A stretch of 64,000 bases of DNA from Stentor roeselii (Eukaryota > Ciliophora > Heterotrichea > Heterotrichida > Stentoridae): positions 62,001 through 126,000 of the forward strand of contig RSEH01000003.1 in NCBI GenBank assembly GCA_006503475.1, written 5' to 3'. Shown in pieces: positions 19,933 to 28,899 of this stretch. A model generated the notes under the pieces. It made no database searches, was not told the origin of the DNA, and saw nothing but the letters and a program-made list of their open reading frames with translations. A program made the position numbers and the translations under genes. The first letter of the stretch is position 1; the number at the start of each line of letters is the position of its first letter.

Positions 19933-22038
19933 ATGCTAAGGTTCATTTTTGTAATAGCAGCTTATCTTAACCTCAGCTATCTTTTCCTAACCTTCCAACC
20001 AAAGTTTTTCAAAACTTTTAAAATTCTTCAAAAAAGCCGCCCTCTTGACTGCAAGTTATTCACTCAAAGTCACGCTCCAAAAAAATCTTATGAAGAAACA
20101 GTTCTTCTTCCAAACGAAGTTTATCCCTACAAGTTCAAACCTCTAGATATCGAAAACACAAAAAACTTAAACCTTTCAAAGTATTCCTGCACTCCAATCT
20201 CTTTCGGTTACTCAATCGCAGAAGGAAAAAAACTATTTCCAGACTATGAATACCCTTCATGTTCATCAGTGACAGGAGTATTTCAGTCTCTACTATCAAT
20301 AAACGAAACTTCAAACAACCTATCAATGACCTGTCCAAATGATAAGAAAGGTTTTTATTTTCAAGGCCCTTTATTTGTAAAAAACTTGATGATGAGAGAG
20401 TCTGTAAAGCACTTCAAGTTGCATGAATACAAAATTCAAAACACTTTCGGACCTTCAAGTTTTGGACTTGGTTTCTGCTCAAATTCAACAATATCCAAAA
20501 ATCCTCCATCAGAAAAATTTGCAGTTTACGATATCAACCCAAAAGAAATCCAACATGCAGACATGACTCCAATTTTTGATCAGCATTTATTTGAAAAAAA
20601 CTTAAAAACCTTAAACGGAACAAAACCAAAAATAATTTTTTTATTAACTTTAGATTCATTATCAAGGCGTCATTTTTACAGAAAACTTCCAAAACTTGTG
20701 AAATTTTTAAATGAAAGTGAAAATCTTTTACCTTCTCTTGCAGTTTATGATTTTTTACTTCATGGAACATTCGGAGCTGACTCAGTTCACAACCAGATTC
20801 CAATCTTCGGAGGAGCGGATTACATGAAAAAGATTCACGAATGTCGAGGAAGGGATAAACTTGGTGAGAGTTCAATGTGGTTTCAATTGAAAAAGAAAGG
20901 GTTTCTGACACTTATGGGATTTGATGACTGTGATAAGTGGTTTCCTAAGTTACTTGGGGAGGAGGTTAATATAGACTATGTGATTCGGCAGTTTTACTGC
21001 CTTGTCGATGTTTATGGAAAGGTTAAGACGGAAAAAGTGAATATCGAGCAGAGATGTCTTGGGCCTTATCAGACACATGCTTATTTGTTGAATTATACTT
21101 TGAAGATAGTTGAAATGTACAAAAAAAATAATATCTGGATTTATCTTCATCTTAATGCGGGACATGAACGCACTGGTCAACATGCTGCGACTTTAGACGC
21201 GGATGTCACTTATTTCCTTCAACGCTTCTTTGAAACTACTAAAAATGTTTCAGATGTTTTCATGTTCCTTGGAGCTGATCATGGAATGAGGTATGGCGAC
21301 TGGTATAATTCTATTGAAGCTTATAAAGAAACCACTTTACCCTCCATGTTCGTCATTTCAGATAAAAGTCTACTTGAACAGTTTAATTATTCTCATCATT
21401 CTTTAGAAGAAAATAGCAAAAGACTCACTTCTAAACTTGATATTAGAAAAACTATCTTTTCTTTAGTAGGGATTCAAGAAGAGTGTCCACAAAGTGTTGA
21501 TTGGTTGAGTCAAATCGCGAATTATTCCAGAAATTGCAAAGATCTCAAGTCTGATATGCTTTTCTGTCCATGTTCCAACTTCATATTAATGAAAAAATAC
21601 AACAAGATCATTAAAAGTGTTTTAAAACTCATTCGGGAAAAGACTGAAGAAGCTATGAATAAAATTTCTTTTAACTTTCCGTTGTATTCTCAAGGCCTTT
21701 ACTGTGATCGGGTCAACTTGGACCGACTGATCGATGCTTATCACTGGTCAGTCAACAGAACACATGAAGTCTTTAAACTTGAATTCGGAACAAGCGCTTT
21801 TAAGCAGTTTAAGCTTCAAGTGAACGTTTTGATAAGTTTAGCTTATTATTTCTCAAAAAATTCTCATTATAAATTCGGGTCTTTTGACCTGGTAGCAAAA
21901 GGGTACAAGTATAAAGCGTCTGTAAGAGCTGCTTAGATTATATCAATGAGTAGACTGGATAAATACGGAGGTCACTGTCAGTCGATAGCAGAGTCTCACA
22001 ATATCATTCCAGAGTTCTGTATTCGAACAGACTGCTGA
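19933..22038 (+). CDS. DUF229 / alkaline-phosphatase-superfamily membrane ectoenzyme, copy 2 (696 aa)
   Basis: Exons 19933-21921 and 21937-22038 join through a 15-nt intron at the same place as in copy 1; the stop is TGA. The N-terminal anchor is FIFVIAAYLNLSYLFLTF. Active-site blocks are IIFLLTLDSLSRRHFYRKLP, MGFDDCDKWF, HLNAGHERTGQHAATL and GADHGMRYGDW. As in copies 1 and 3, a fixed pattern of cysteines (SKYSCTPISFGYS, DYEYPSCSSVTG, IEQRCLGPYQTH) and many N-glycosylation sites point to an extracytoplasmic domain. The substrate is unknown; members of this superfamily act on phosphate or sulfate esters of glycans and lipids. Confidence 0.85.
21922..21936 (+). other. 15-nt intron of DUF229 copy 2
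   Basis: GTAAGAGCTGCTTAG, phase 0. Removal joins YKAS to IISMSRLDKYGGHC. Position 10 is G, the second exception to the A10 pattern. Confidence 0.92.
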
Positions 22039-22096
22039 TAATCCTTCAGTAATATTTAGGATTTTAATTCATTTAGTAGACCTGATTATTTTCAAC

Positions 22097-24178
22097 ATGA
22101 AAAAATTTTGTTTCTTGCTTTTTTCTTGGTACATCATTCTTTTAACATCCTTTATCTCGATTCAGGTATACGATGGAAAAAGATTTGAAAAGAAAATCCC
22201 GAGTAAACACTACAATGACTCAAGATTTTTCAGTAAAAACACAGAAAACTTCAACTTTTCAGACATCAAACAACACCCAAATAGTGGAAATTCTTACAAA
22301 TTCTCTCCTTTAGACATTGACAGCACGAGTAAGATGAATCTTTCGCTTTACAAATGCAAGCCAGTTACTTTTGGGTACTCAAAACTTGATGGTCAAAGAG
22401 TCTTCCCTGAAGTGACCTACCCAGACTGCGGCTCAGTCACTGGAGTTCAGACATTCAAAGCAACAATTGACAGAAATTCACATACAATTAATTTATCTTG
22501 TAAGAAAAACGAGAAAGGGTACTTTTTCGCAGGCCCTGTGAAAGGAAAGTCCTTAATGAAAAAAGAAGACGTTGAAATGATTGACTTTCAACCTTTCCAC
22601 AAGCCAATAAATTCCTCAAATATCGAATATTTTTTAGGAATTTGTGAAGAAAAAGACAAAGAAATCGATAAAAAACACATAAATCCTGAAAAACTTCAGC
22701 ATGGAACAATGAGACCCTCTTTCAACCCAGATCTTTATTCCCGGAACTTGAAAATGGTAAAAGAAAAGCCTTTAATAATCCTTCTGCTAACTCTTGATTC
22801 TTTTTCACGAAGACATTTCTACAGAAAACTTCCGAATTTAATAACTTACTTAAACCAAAGCCAGCACCTTTTACCTGATTTGGCTCTTTTTGACTTTAAA
22901 CTTCACTCAACATTCGGAAGTAACTCAGTGAAAAACCAGGTGCCGATCTTCGGAGGGAGGCACTGGAGAAGAAATCGTGATCCTTTCACAGAAGACACTT
23001 TAGGAGCTACTTCAATGTGGTATCAAATGAAAAGAAAAGGTTTTCTCACATTTATGGGACTTGATGACTGTGACAAATGGTTCCCTCGAGCTTTAGGAGA
23101 TGATGTTAAAGTGGACTACTCAGTGAGGCAGTTCTATTGTTTAATCGACAAGTACGTCGGAATCCGCACAGAGAAAAACGAAACTGAACAAAGGTGCCTT
23201 GGTCCTCGTCAGACTCATCATTATCTTTTAAACTACACCCTTGAATTAACTGATCTTTATAAAGGGACTAATATGTGGATGTCAATTCATTTGAATGCTG
23301 CTCATGAGAAGACTGGTCAACATGCTGGGACTTTAGATAAGGATTTGGTATTGTTTTTTAAAAAACTTTATCAAATAATTGGAAATTTTTCTGAAGTTTT
23401 CGTGGTTTTAGCTGCGGATCATGGAATGAGATATGGACATTGGTATAATACTATTGACTCTCATCAGGAAACTAAATTGCCTGCGTTTTTTTTAATTGCT
23501 AGTAGAAGTCTTTTAGAAAGGCATTTTGCTTATCAGAGTCTTCAGGAAAATACTGAAAGGTTGACTTCGAAACTTGATATAAGGAAAACTATTTTGTATT
23601 TGATTGGGGATTATGAATATGAACCTACTGCTGTTAATTTGATGAGGGAAATCGCTTCTTTGTCTAGGACTTGTGAGGATATGGACTCGGATTTACTTTT
23701 TTGTGCTTGCTCGCCGATTTCGGAGATTATTGAATATAATGAAACTATTAGGGGTGTTATTTCAATTATTCAGAGTAAAGCTCAAGAAATTGTGAACAAA
23801 TTTAGTTATTCTTTTCCGAAGTACCCTCCAGGAAAATACTGTGACCATGTCAACCTAAACCAAGTAAAAAAATTCTACCACATGGAAGTAGATTCAGATA
23901 TAGAAATCTTTAAACTCGAATTCAGCAGTGACCAAATCCCTTCACTAAAGCTCGAAGTGACATCCTTTATCTCTTCAAACAATTATCTTATAACCTATAA
24001 ACACAAGTCAATCTTTCCCGCATTCAAAACCGCAACAAAAAATTTCCAATACATGATAAGAGTAACCCATATTCAGATAGTCCAAATCTCAAGACTAGAC
24101 CAATACTCAGGAAAGTGTCAAAGTATAGCAGAGTCAAAAGGAATCCTCCCTGAATATTGTATTAGAGATAAATGCTAG
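22097..24178 (+). CDS. DUF229 / alkaline-phosphatase-superfamily membrane ectoenzyme, copy 3 (688 or 693 aa)
   Basis: The anchor is FLLFSWYIILLTSFISI. Active-site blocks are IILLLTLDSFSRRHFYRKLP, MGLDDCDKWF, HLNAAHEKTGQHAGTL and AADHGMRYGHW. The frame is open through the position where copies 1 and 2 have introns. In that place sits GTAACCCATATTCAG (24062-24076), which has no in-frame stop. Splicing it makes the tail the same length as in copies 1 and 2 (IR-IVQ-ISRLD versus IR-VMM-ISRLD), so the 688-residue spliced form is the better model. It starts 58 bp after copy 2 ends and stops 6 bp before the C2H2 gene. Confidence 0.85.
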   Translation: MKKFCFLLFSWYIILLTSFISIQVYDGKRFEKKIPSKHYNDSRFFSKNTENFNFSDIKQHPNSGNSYKFSPLDIDSTSKMNLSLYKCKPVTFGYSKLDGQRVFPEVTYPDCGSVTGVQTFKATIDRNSHTINLSCKKNEKGYFFAGPVKGKSLMKKEDVEMIDFQPFHKPINSSNIEYFLGICEEKDKEIDKKHINPEKLQHGTMRPSFNPDLYSRNLKMVKEKPLIILLLTLDSFSRRHFYRKLPNLITYLNQSQHLLPDLALFDFKLHSTFGSNSVKNQVPIFGGRHWRRNRDPFTEDTLGATSMWYQMKRKGFLTFMGLDDCDKWFPRALGDDVKVDYSVRQFYCLIDKYVGIRTEKNETEQRCLGPRQTHHYLLNYTLELTDLYKGTNMWMSIHLNAAHEKTGQHAGTLDKDLVLFFKKLYQIIGNFSEVFVVLAADHGMRYGHWYNTIDSHQETKLPAFFLIASRSLLERHFAYQSLQENTERLTSKLDIRKTILYLIGDYEYEPTAVNLMREIASLSRTCEDMDSDLLFCACSPISEIIEYNETIRGVISIIQSKAQEIVNKFSYSFPKYPPGKYCDHVNLNQVKKFYHMEVDSDIEIFKLEFSSDQIPSLKLEVTSFISSNNYLITYKHKSIFPAFKTATKNFQYMIRVTHIQIVQISRLDQYSGKCQSIAESKGILPEYCIRDKC
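24062..24076 (+). other. Candidate stop-less 15-nt intron of DUF229 copy 3
   Basis: GTAACCCATATTCAG at the homologous intron site; A at position 10, acceptor CAG. It contains no stop, so it is invisible in an open-frame scan and is inferred from paralogue alignment. Confidence 0.75.
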
Positions 24179-24184
24179 TAATAA

Positions 24185-24688
24185 ATGGAAAACACACAAA
24201 GTGTCAAAGAAAAGGTCAGAAGAAGAAGCAAAAAAGATTTAGAAGGTCGAGAGTTTGTCTGTAGTTGTGGAAAAAAGTACCTCAGCTACCCAGCCCTTTA
24301 CACCCACAACAAAACGAAACACGATGGAAACATGCCCATGACTGAAAAACCGAAAAAAGTAAAAACTTGTGATGATGCTTTTTTGGAGTACTTTAAAGAA
24401 ATTCAAGATGATGATGTTGTTCAGGTCATTCAATTACTCAAAGAATGTCTTAATTTAAGAGGGTTTCAAATGGATAAAGAAAGTCCTAATGGTGAATATT
24501 GTCAGGTTAAAAAACCTGGAGGAATTCCGATGATGATCAACTTTTTTTTGATTAGGTTTCTACCTTTCAAGGCTCCTGAGGTGGACTTGGAAAAAGCGAA
24601 GAATGCTGTTGAAAAGTTTTGTTTATGGCTACTTGAGAAAAAGTTTACTGATATGGTTCTTGAAAGGTTTCATAAAGATAATGCTTGA
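24185..24688 (+). CDS. Single C2H2 zinc-finger protein, 167 aa
   Basis: One C2H2 finger lies at about residues 26-47: FVCSCGKKYLSYPALYTHNK followed by TKH. It has only one residue between the two cysteines (C-x-C), a form common in ciliate C2H2 proteins. The rest is a helical domain of unknown type (DAFLEYFKEIQDDDVVQVI). Single-finger proteins of this kind may bind nucleic acid or act in protein contacts. The ATG lies 6 bp after the TAG of DUF229 copy 3 (TAG TAATAA ATG). The stop is TGA. Confidence 0.7.
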   Translation: MENTQSVKEKVRRRSKKDLEGREFVCSCGKKYLSYPALYTHNKTKHDGNMPMTEKPKKVKTCDDAFLEYFKEIQDDDVVQVIQLLKECLNLRGFQMDKESPNGEYCQVKKPGGIPMMINFFLIRFLPFKAPEVDLEKAKNAVEKFCLWLLEKKFTDMVLERFHKDNA

Positions 24689-26011
24689 TTAGATTAGAAA
24701 TTTATGTGAATAGATGAATGTTTTAGATTTTTATTGTTTTAGGAGAATTTAATTTTGAATAAGATTGTTGATGGGTTGAGGGTTATAGTGAGGATATTTT
24801 TTATATTATTTTAGAGAGATATTTAAGGGTAATGATCATGTAGAATTTATTTTTATGTTGGGATAGAATACCTAACATTGCATGTTTTAATTCGACAAGG
24901 AATCAAATTTAGAGTTAATAATAGTTTTATTTGGTTTAAGTGTAATTATTGAGAGATTTGAGCTGATTTAATCTTCAACTTCTATTTGAAAAATTTAAAA
25001 TAGGATAAAATTAGATTTAAACCAATAATCAGAAATCCAAAAAAATTCTAAGGTATCTAAATTTTTCTCTATTTTTAACTCTTTTATCAGCAGTTTTAAG
25101 GAAAAGAGGCAGGAGATGTGATAGGAATGTTTTTTCTTATAAAGAATGAATTTTATAGATTTTTTCCAGATATGTTGTAAGATCAGGGTTGATTTCAGGA
25201 AATAACTTAAAATCCAGCAGTTTATAGATTATCACCCGTCTAAACTCCGCATAAAACTGGTCGTTTCTTTTTTTTTTATTATTTTAAGAAAAACCTGAAA
25301 TCTGTCTTTTTTTAATTTTCAAGCCTTCGTAAGCTTTTAGATAAAAAATTTAAAATATTTTAGTATCTTAATATTTGAAAGCGAGTCCCAGTTTTTCATA
25401 GCATTTTCAAAATCCTGGCAGTTTTATCAATAATTTCAAATGTTCTTTAAGCCAATTCTCTGTACTTTTGCTTGTAATCTCACTTGTTTCATATAAATCT
25501 TTAAAAACAAGTTTTGGAGGGATTGAGGTCATAAGGGCCTGGTGAGTGATAAGAAATTCACAAGTAGGCTCATTAGATTCAAAGTAACTGAATATGAAAT
25601 GCTTTCTTTGATCGCCATGTCAAAATACTCAACAAGGACTTTTCGATTTAAAGAACTGTTCAAAATATTTAGCCGCTTTTCACTAAGGTGAATTATCATC
25701 TCGTAATTTGAAAAAAATTTAAAATCATTTGGTTCGATCTTTCAAGTCCTTCGAGAAGATCTTTTTAGTTGAAAACATTTCTAAACTATTTGATATCCAA
25801 ATCAACCAATATATAAAGTAATTTCTTTTATACCATTACACCAGCTATTAAAAAATTAAACCTTAATTTGTCAGATGTTTACAAAAGTTAAATAAAACTA
25901 ACATACTTTGAATAAACTTTCCTCAAAAATAGTTCATCCTCAAAAAAATCCTATTTCTCACTTTCAAAGTAAAACTAAATAAAATCGATATCAAAGCCCA
26001 TCTAATAAAAT
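24689..26011. other. Gene-poor stretch with a decayed minus-strand gene
   Basis: No intact gene is visible in 1.3 kb. Most is very AT-rich. The part from about 25137 to 25778 holds minus-strand coding-like segments, listed separately; the rest shows nothing I can name. Confidence 0.6.
25137..25778 (-). pseudogene. Degenerate host gene, family unknown
   Basis: Minus-strand translation from an ATG at 25778-25776 gives MFSTKKIFSKDLKDRTK up to a TGA. A +1 shift continues DFKFFSNYEMIIHLSEKRL and on to VEYFDMAIKE. A second shift, of -1, continues HFIFSYFESNEPTCEFL and THQALMTSIPPKLVFKDLYE, up to LIKLPGF and a TGA at 25409-25407. A further segment, FYAEFRRVIIYKLLDFKLF to a TAA at 25139-25137, lies downstream after a stop-rich stretch. 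Residue usage is protein-like and the local DNA is less AT-rich than its flanks. At least two frame changes and several stops argue for a relic. No 15-nt intron repairs the breaks. I do not recognise the family. Confidence 0.5.
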
Positions 26012-26557
26012 ATGTCTAAAAAAAAGCCAGAAAATCTTTTAAACAATTCAAGTATTCAAGATTCTAAACCAGAAGAAACTTTTAAATCAAATGAAAGATT
26101 CCTGAGCGATTCAAAACTAGATGAAAAACCTTCAAATTACGAATTATTTTTTGCTGAGCGACCTGAAAATCCAGAATTTAATTCAAGTGAAAATGCATCA
26201 TTGGAGCATTGTGAAAGACCAGAGATTTTGAATTCATCCACGAAAAATCTTCATTTTTCTGAAGAATCTTCACCTGAGGCTTCTAATCACTCAGGCCAGT
26301 CATCAGAACAAGTACAAGACCCTAGGGAAGTACCGGATCATGAATGTGAAGCTTGGTGCCCGAAATGTCGAAAGAATGTTGAATTTATTCCAGCTCGCAG
26401 ATTTCAACTTTCTATATATGGAGTGATTTGTCTTTTTTGTTCATATTGTTTCTGTCCTGTGTGCCCTTGTTTGTTGTACTGCATTAGGGATATTGGCAAC
26501 TCTCCTGCACGTTGTCGAATATGCTATTCACGTGTTAGGTATATAAATTATCCATAA
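26012..26557 (+). CDS. LITAF-domain-like membrane-associated zinc protein, 181 aa
   Basis: The first 110 residues are acidic, Ser/Asn-rich and probably disordered. Residues about 112-178 look like a LITAF domain: a first zinc knuckle EAWCPKCRKNVEFIP, a hydrophobic cysteine-rich insertion (YGVICLFCSYCFCPVCPCLL), and a second knuckle ARCRICYSRVRY. LITAF-domain proteins sit on the cytosolic face of endosomal or lysosomal membranes through this hydrophobic hairpin. The second knuckle has C-x2-C as expected. The gene is isolated, with 1.3 kb and 1.8 kb of gene-poor DNA on either side. Confidence 0.7.
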   Translation: MSKKKPENLLNNSSIQDSKPEETFKSNERFLSDSKLDEKPSNYELFFAERPENPEFNSSENASLEHCERPEILNSSTKNLHFSEESSPEASNHSGQSSEQVQDPREVPDHECEAWCPKCRKNVEFIPARRFQLSIYGVICLFCSYCFCPVCPCLLYCIRDIGNSPARCRICYSRVRYINYP

Positions 26558-27023
26558 TTTAGATATTTTTAAAGTCAGTTTAATTTTTTTCGATAAAAAG
26601 TTATGATTATAAAGATTAGCAAATGAGATGTGATTTGAAGAATCAATTTATTGAATGATTATAATGAATGTTATAGCTGCTTGATTAATTTCAGTCAAAT
26701 TTATATAAATTTTGGTACGTTTTGAAGTTCTTTTTAAGTTTAAATTATTAATCTAGATAAATGTTGAATTAAGTTTCGATACTAAGTTTTAAAGTTTTCT
26801 TAATAATATTTTCTAGGGTAACTCCAAAACAAGGATTTTGAAGTGAAATGATATGACAGTTTCAGTACCTATTTTTTATCTTGAGAGATTTGATATTTAC
26901 TATTATAATCTAGACAAATTGATATTAAAAATCAATCTAATACATATACTTTGAGAAATTTATCTAAACAGATTTATTATTTTAGCTGAGGACAAGCCAA
27001 GAAAATTTGTTGTCATTAGCATA

Positions 27024-27130
27024 ATTGTGAATATTTTCTATATTTTAATCATTTATATTTCTTTAAGTACTAGGTTGATTATGAATATTTCTATATTTTA
27101 ATCAGTTATATTTATTTAAAGTTCTGGTTG
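27024..27130. repeat. Imperfect 54-bp tandem duplication
   Basis: Two copies, about 27024-27077 and 27078-27130. Each runs from GAATATTT(T)CTATATTTTAATC through TTATATTT to a closing TAGGTTG or CTGGTTG. They differ at several positions, so the duplication is not recent. Confidence 0.75.
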
Positions 27131-27310
27131 ATACAGTTCAAATTCTGAACTGATATAAAATTGATTGAGGCTCTGTTTAGAAGCAAGGAAATACCAAACA
27201 TAAATCAATCTTTGTATGAAATACCGAGTAAGTGAAATATTATACTGATCTAATTCTCTAAATTTACCAAACAATTACTAACGGCTGAGGAGATTAAATT
27301 TTATTGATGA

Positions 27311-27490
27311 GATAATATAGAAAAGCGCGATTCAATGTTCCATATATATAGAAAAATGAGTATTCCAAATGGTAATTTCGCACTTTCAAACAAGATTCGG
27401 CTGCAAATGATATCCAAGTTCGGCACTGCTTATTTTACATCGATATTATCGCTTTTCCAAGTTATATATCGTTTCCCTTCTACACTTTAA
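27311..27490 (+). pseudogene. Coding-like island, possible gene relic
   Basis: A stop-free plus frame of 59 codons runs from after TGA 27308-27310 to TAA 27488-27490. It reads with protein-like composition (RKMSIPNGNFALSNKIRLQM, then SKFGTAYFTSILSLFQVIYR). It is clearly less AT-rich than its flanks. The same frame stays coding-like for about 11 more codons after the stop (NQMNVYDAIS). No family is recognised and no full-length gene can be built. Confidence 0.35.
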
Positions 27491-28401
27491 GTAAACCAAA
27501 TGAATGTTTACGATGCCATATCCTGACACTATTATAAGGAGTTTCTGAGAAGTATTTCAGGAATATAGAATCCCCGATGCACATTATTAAAGATACACTG
27601 AATTTTTGAAGTATTAAGCAGCCATAAGAATTTTATTATAACATTATTAATTAGCACTTTTATTTATCTTTAATGTTTTATCCTTTTGTAATATTTGATC
27701 CTTAATGAGATATATCTGGAGATTAAATTTTATTAATTTTTTAAGTATTAATTTATTGCTTAAGTCAAAGCTTTATTTGAGTAAAAAACATCAGTAAAGT
27801 GGCTTCATACTTAATATGTTTAATGAGGGGTTACTTATATTTCTTTGAATCCAGAAACTCTTTTAAAAATCTTTGATCTGTTCGACTCATCGATTGACAA
27901 TTTTAAAATAAATTAAAAGATTCTTATACATAAAAGAGAGTCAAAATATCTCTTAGACGATTAAATTTATTACAAATCAGATAAAATTCATAAAATATGC
28001 TGGCTCATGATGCAGCAGGAATATTAAAAGGATCAAGCTTCATAATTGTCTTCTTAATGTTGAATCTCCCTTGAATTTTAGGAAAATAATGAATAGTAAG
28101 TCTAAACGAAGTTGCAACTAATCAAGAATCCGAAAGGGCTAACAATGATAAAAATTGTGAATATAAAAGATTTTTAACAAGGTAAATGCTTTTATTAATA
28201 CAGAAATATAGAGGCTTATATCAAGTTGATATTTTTATTAGTTGAGAAAATATACTTGAATATTACAGAAATATACTTGAGAACCAGAAATATTAAAACT
28301 TATCGTTTAAATAGCAATATAATTAGTTCCTCATAAAGTTTGGGTAAATTTTTGATATCGATAATAAAATATTTTCATATAAGTAATCTTTCTGATTATA
28401 A

Positions 28402-28899
28402 ATGTTTCCTTCAGAGTTTTGTATTTTAGATTTTTTTCATGACAGTCGTACCCCAATGCATCTCATCGAGCCAGGTCTCTTTCTAGGTAAAATTGACGCA
28501 GTAAAAAGCCACGACTTCCTAAAGCAAAATGGAATAACTCGTGTCCTTTCAATTCTCGACACATTCCGTCATTTCCCCCGCCTACCAAAAGAAATCGACC
28601 AATTAAGAATAACCCTTCCGAATTCCACATGCAGCAGAATAGTTGACCATTTCCCAGAAGCTCTAAAGTTTATCTCAGATTCTCAAAAGTCAGGAAGGCC
28701 GATACTAGTCCACTGTTCGACAGGGCTTTCGCTAAGTCCCTCAATGGTTATCGGGTATCTGATGGTGAAGTACAAATTGAAGTTCAAGTCTGCGAAAGCA
28801 ATTGTTAGTGAGAAGCGAAGATGCACTTGGCTGAATGAAGGATTTGAAAGTCAACTTAGGACTTTAAATATAAGGCAATATAAAAAATATGTAGATTAA
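28402..28899 (+). CDS. Dual-specificity-phosphatase paralogue with altered catalytic residues (probable pseudophosphatase), 165 aa
   Basis: A full-length, uninterrupted paralogue of the phosphatase at 48590-49087, with the same length and about 70% identity by eye. The active-site loop reads HCSTGLSLSPSM where the active copies read HCAAGVSRSASM. Cys105 is kept, but the P-loop Arg111 is Leu. The likely general-acid Asp74 of the active copies is Asn here. Without the phosphate-binding Arg and the acid, normal catalysis is unlikely, but phospho-substrate binding remains possible. The open frame over 165 codons suggests selection for some function, or only recent loss. It lies alone in gene-poor DNA, 20 kb from its paralogues. 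Confidence 0.8.
   Translation: MFPSEFCILDFFHDSRTPMHLIEPGLFLGKIDAVKSHDFLKQNGITRVLSILDTFRHFPRLPKEIDQLRITLPNSTCSRIVDHFPEALKFISDSQKSGRPILVHCSTGLSLSPSMVIGYLMVKYKLKFKSAKAIVSEKRRCTWLNEGFESQLRTLNIRQYKKYVD

Larger units (their letters stand above)
26558..28401. other. Gene-poor AT-rich stretch
   Basis: No intact gene in 1.8 kb. It contains a two-copy 54-bp tandem duplication (27024-27130) and a 59-codon coding-like island (27311-27490). The rest is AT-rich with no site I can name. Confidence 0.6.

Noticed and set aside
17553-24178. Calling the DUF229 genes sulfatases
   Set aside because: The C/S-x-P-x-R formylglycine signature is absent; the site reads DSxSRR.
25407-25778. Euplotes-type programmed +1 frameshift at AAA-TGA
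   Set aside because: A second break in the same locus needs a -1 shift, further stops occur downstream, and all other genes here use TGA as a plain stop.
27321-27456. Inverted repeat GAAAAGCG / CGCTTTTC flanking 120 bp, possible structured RNA
   Set aside because: The stem is only 8 bp and the interval is better explained as a stop-free coding-like island; no match to U1, U2, U4, U5, U6, 5S or SRP RNA features.
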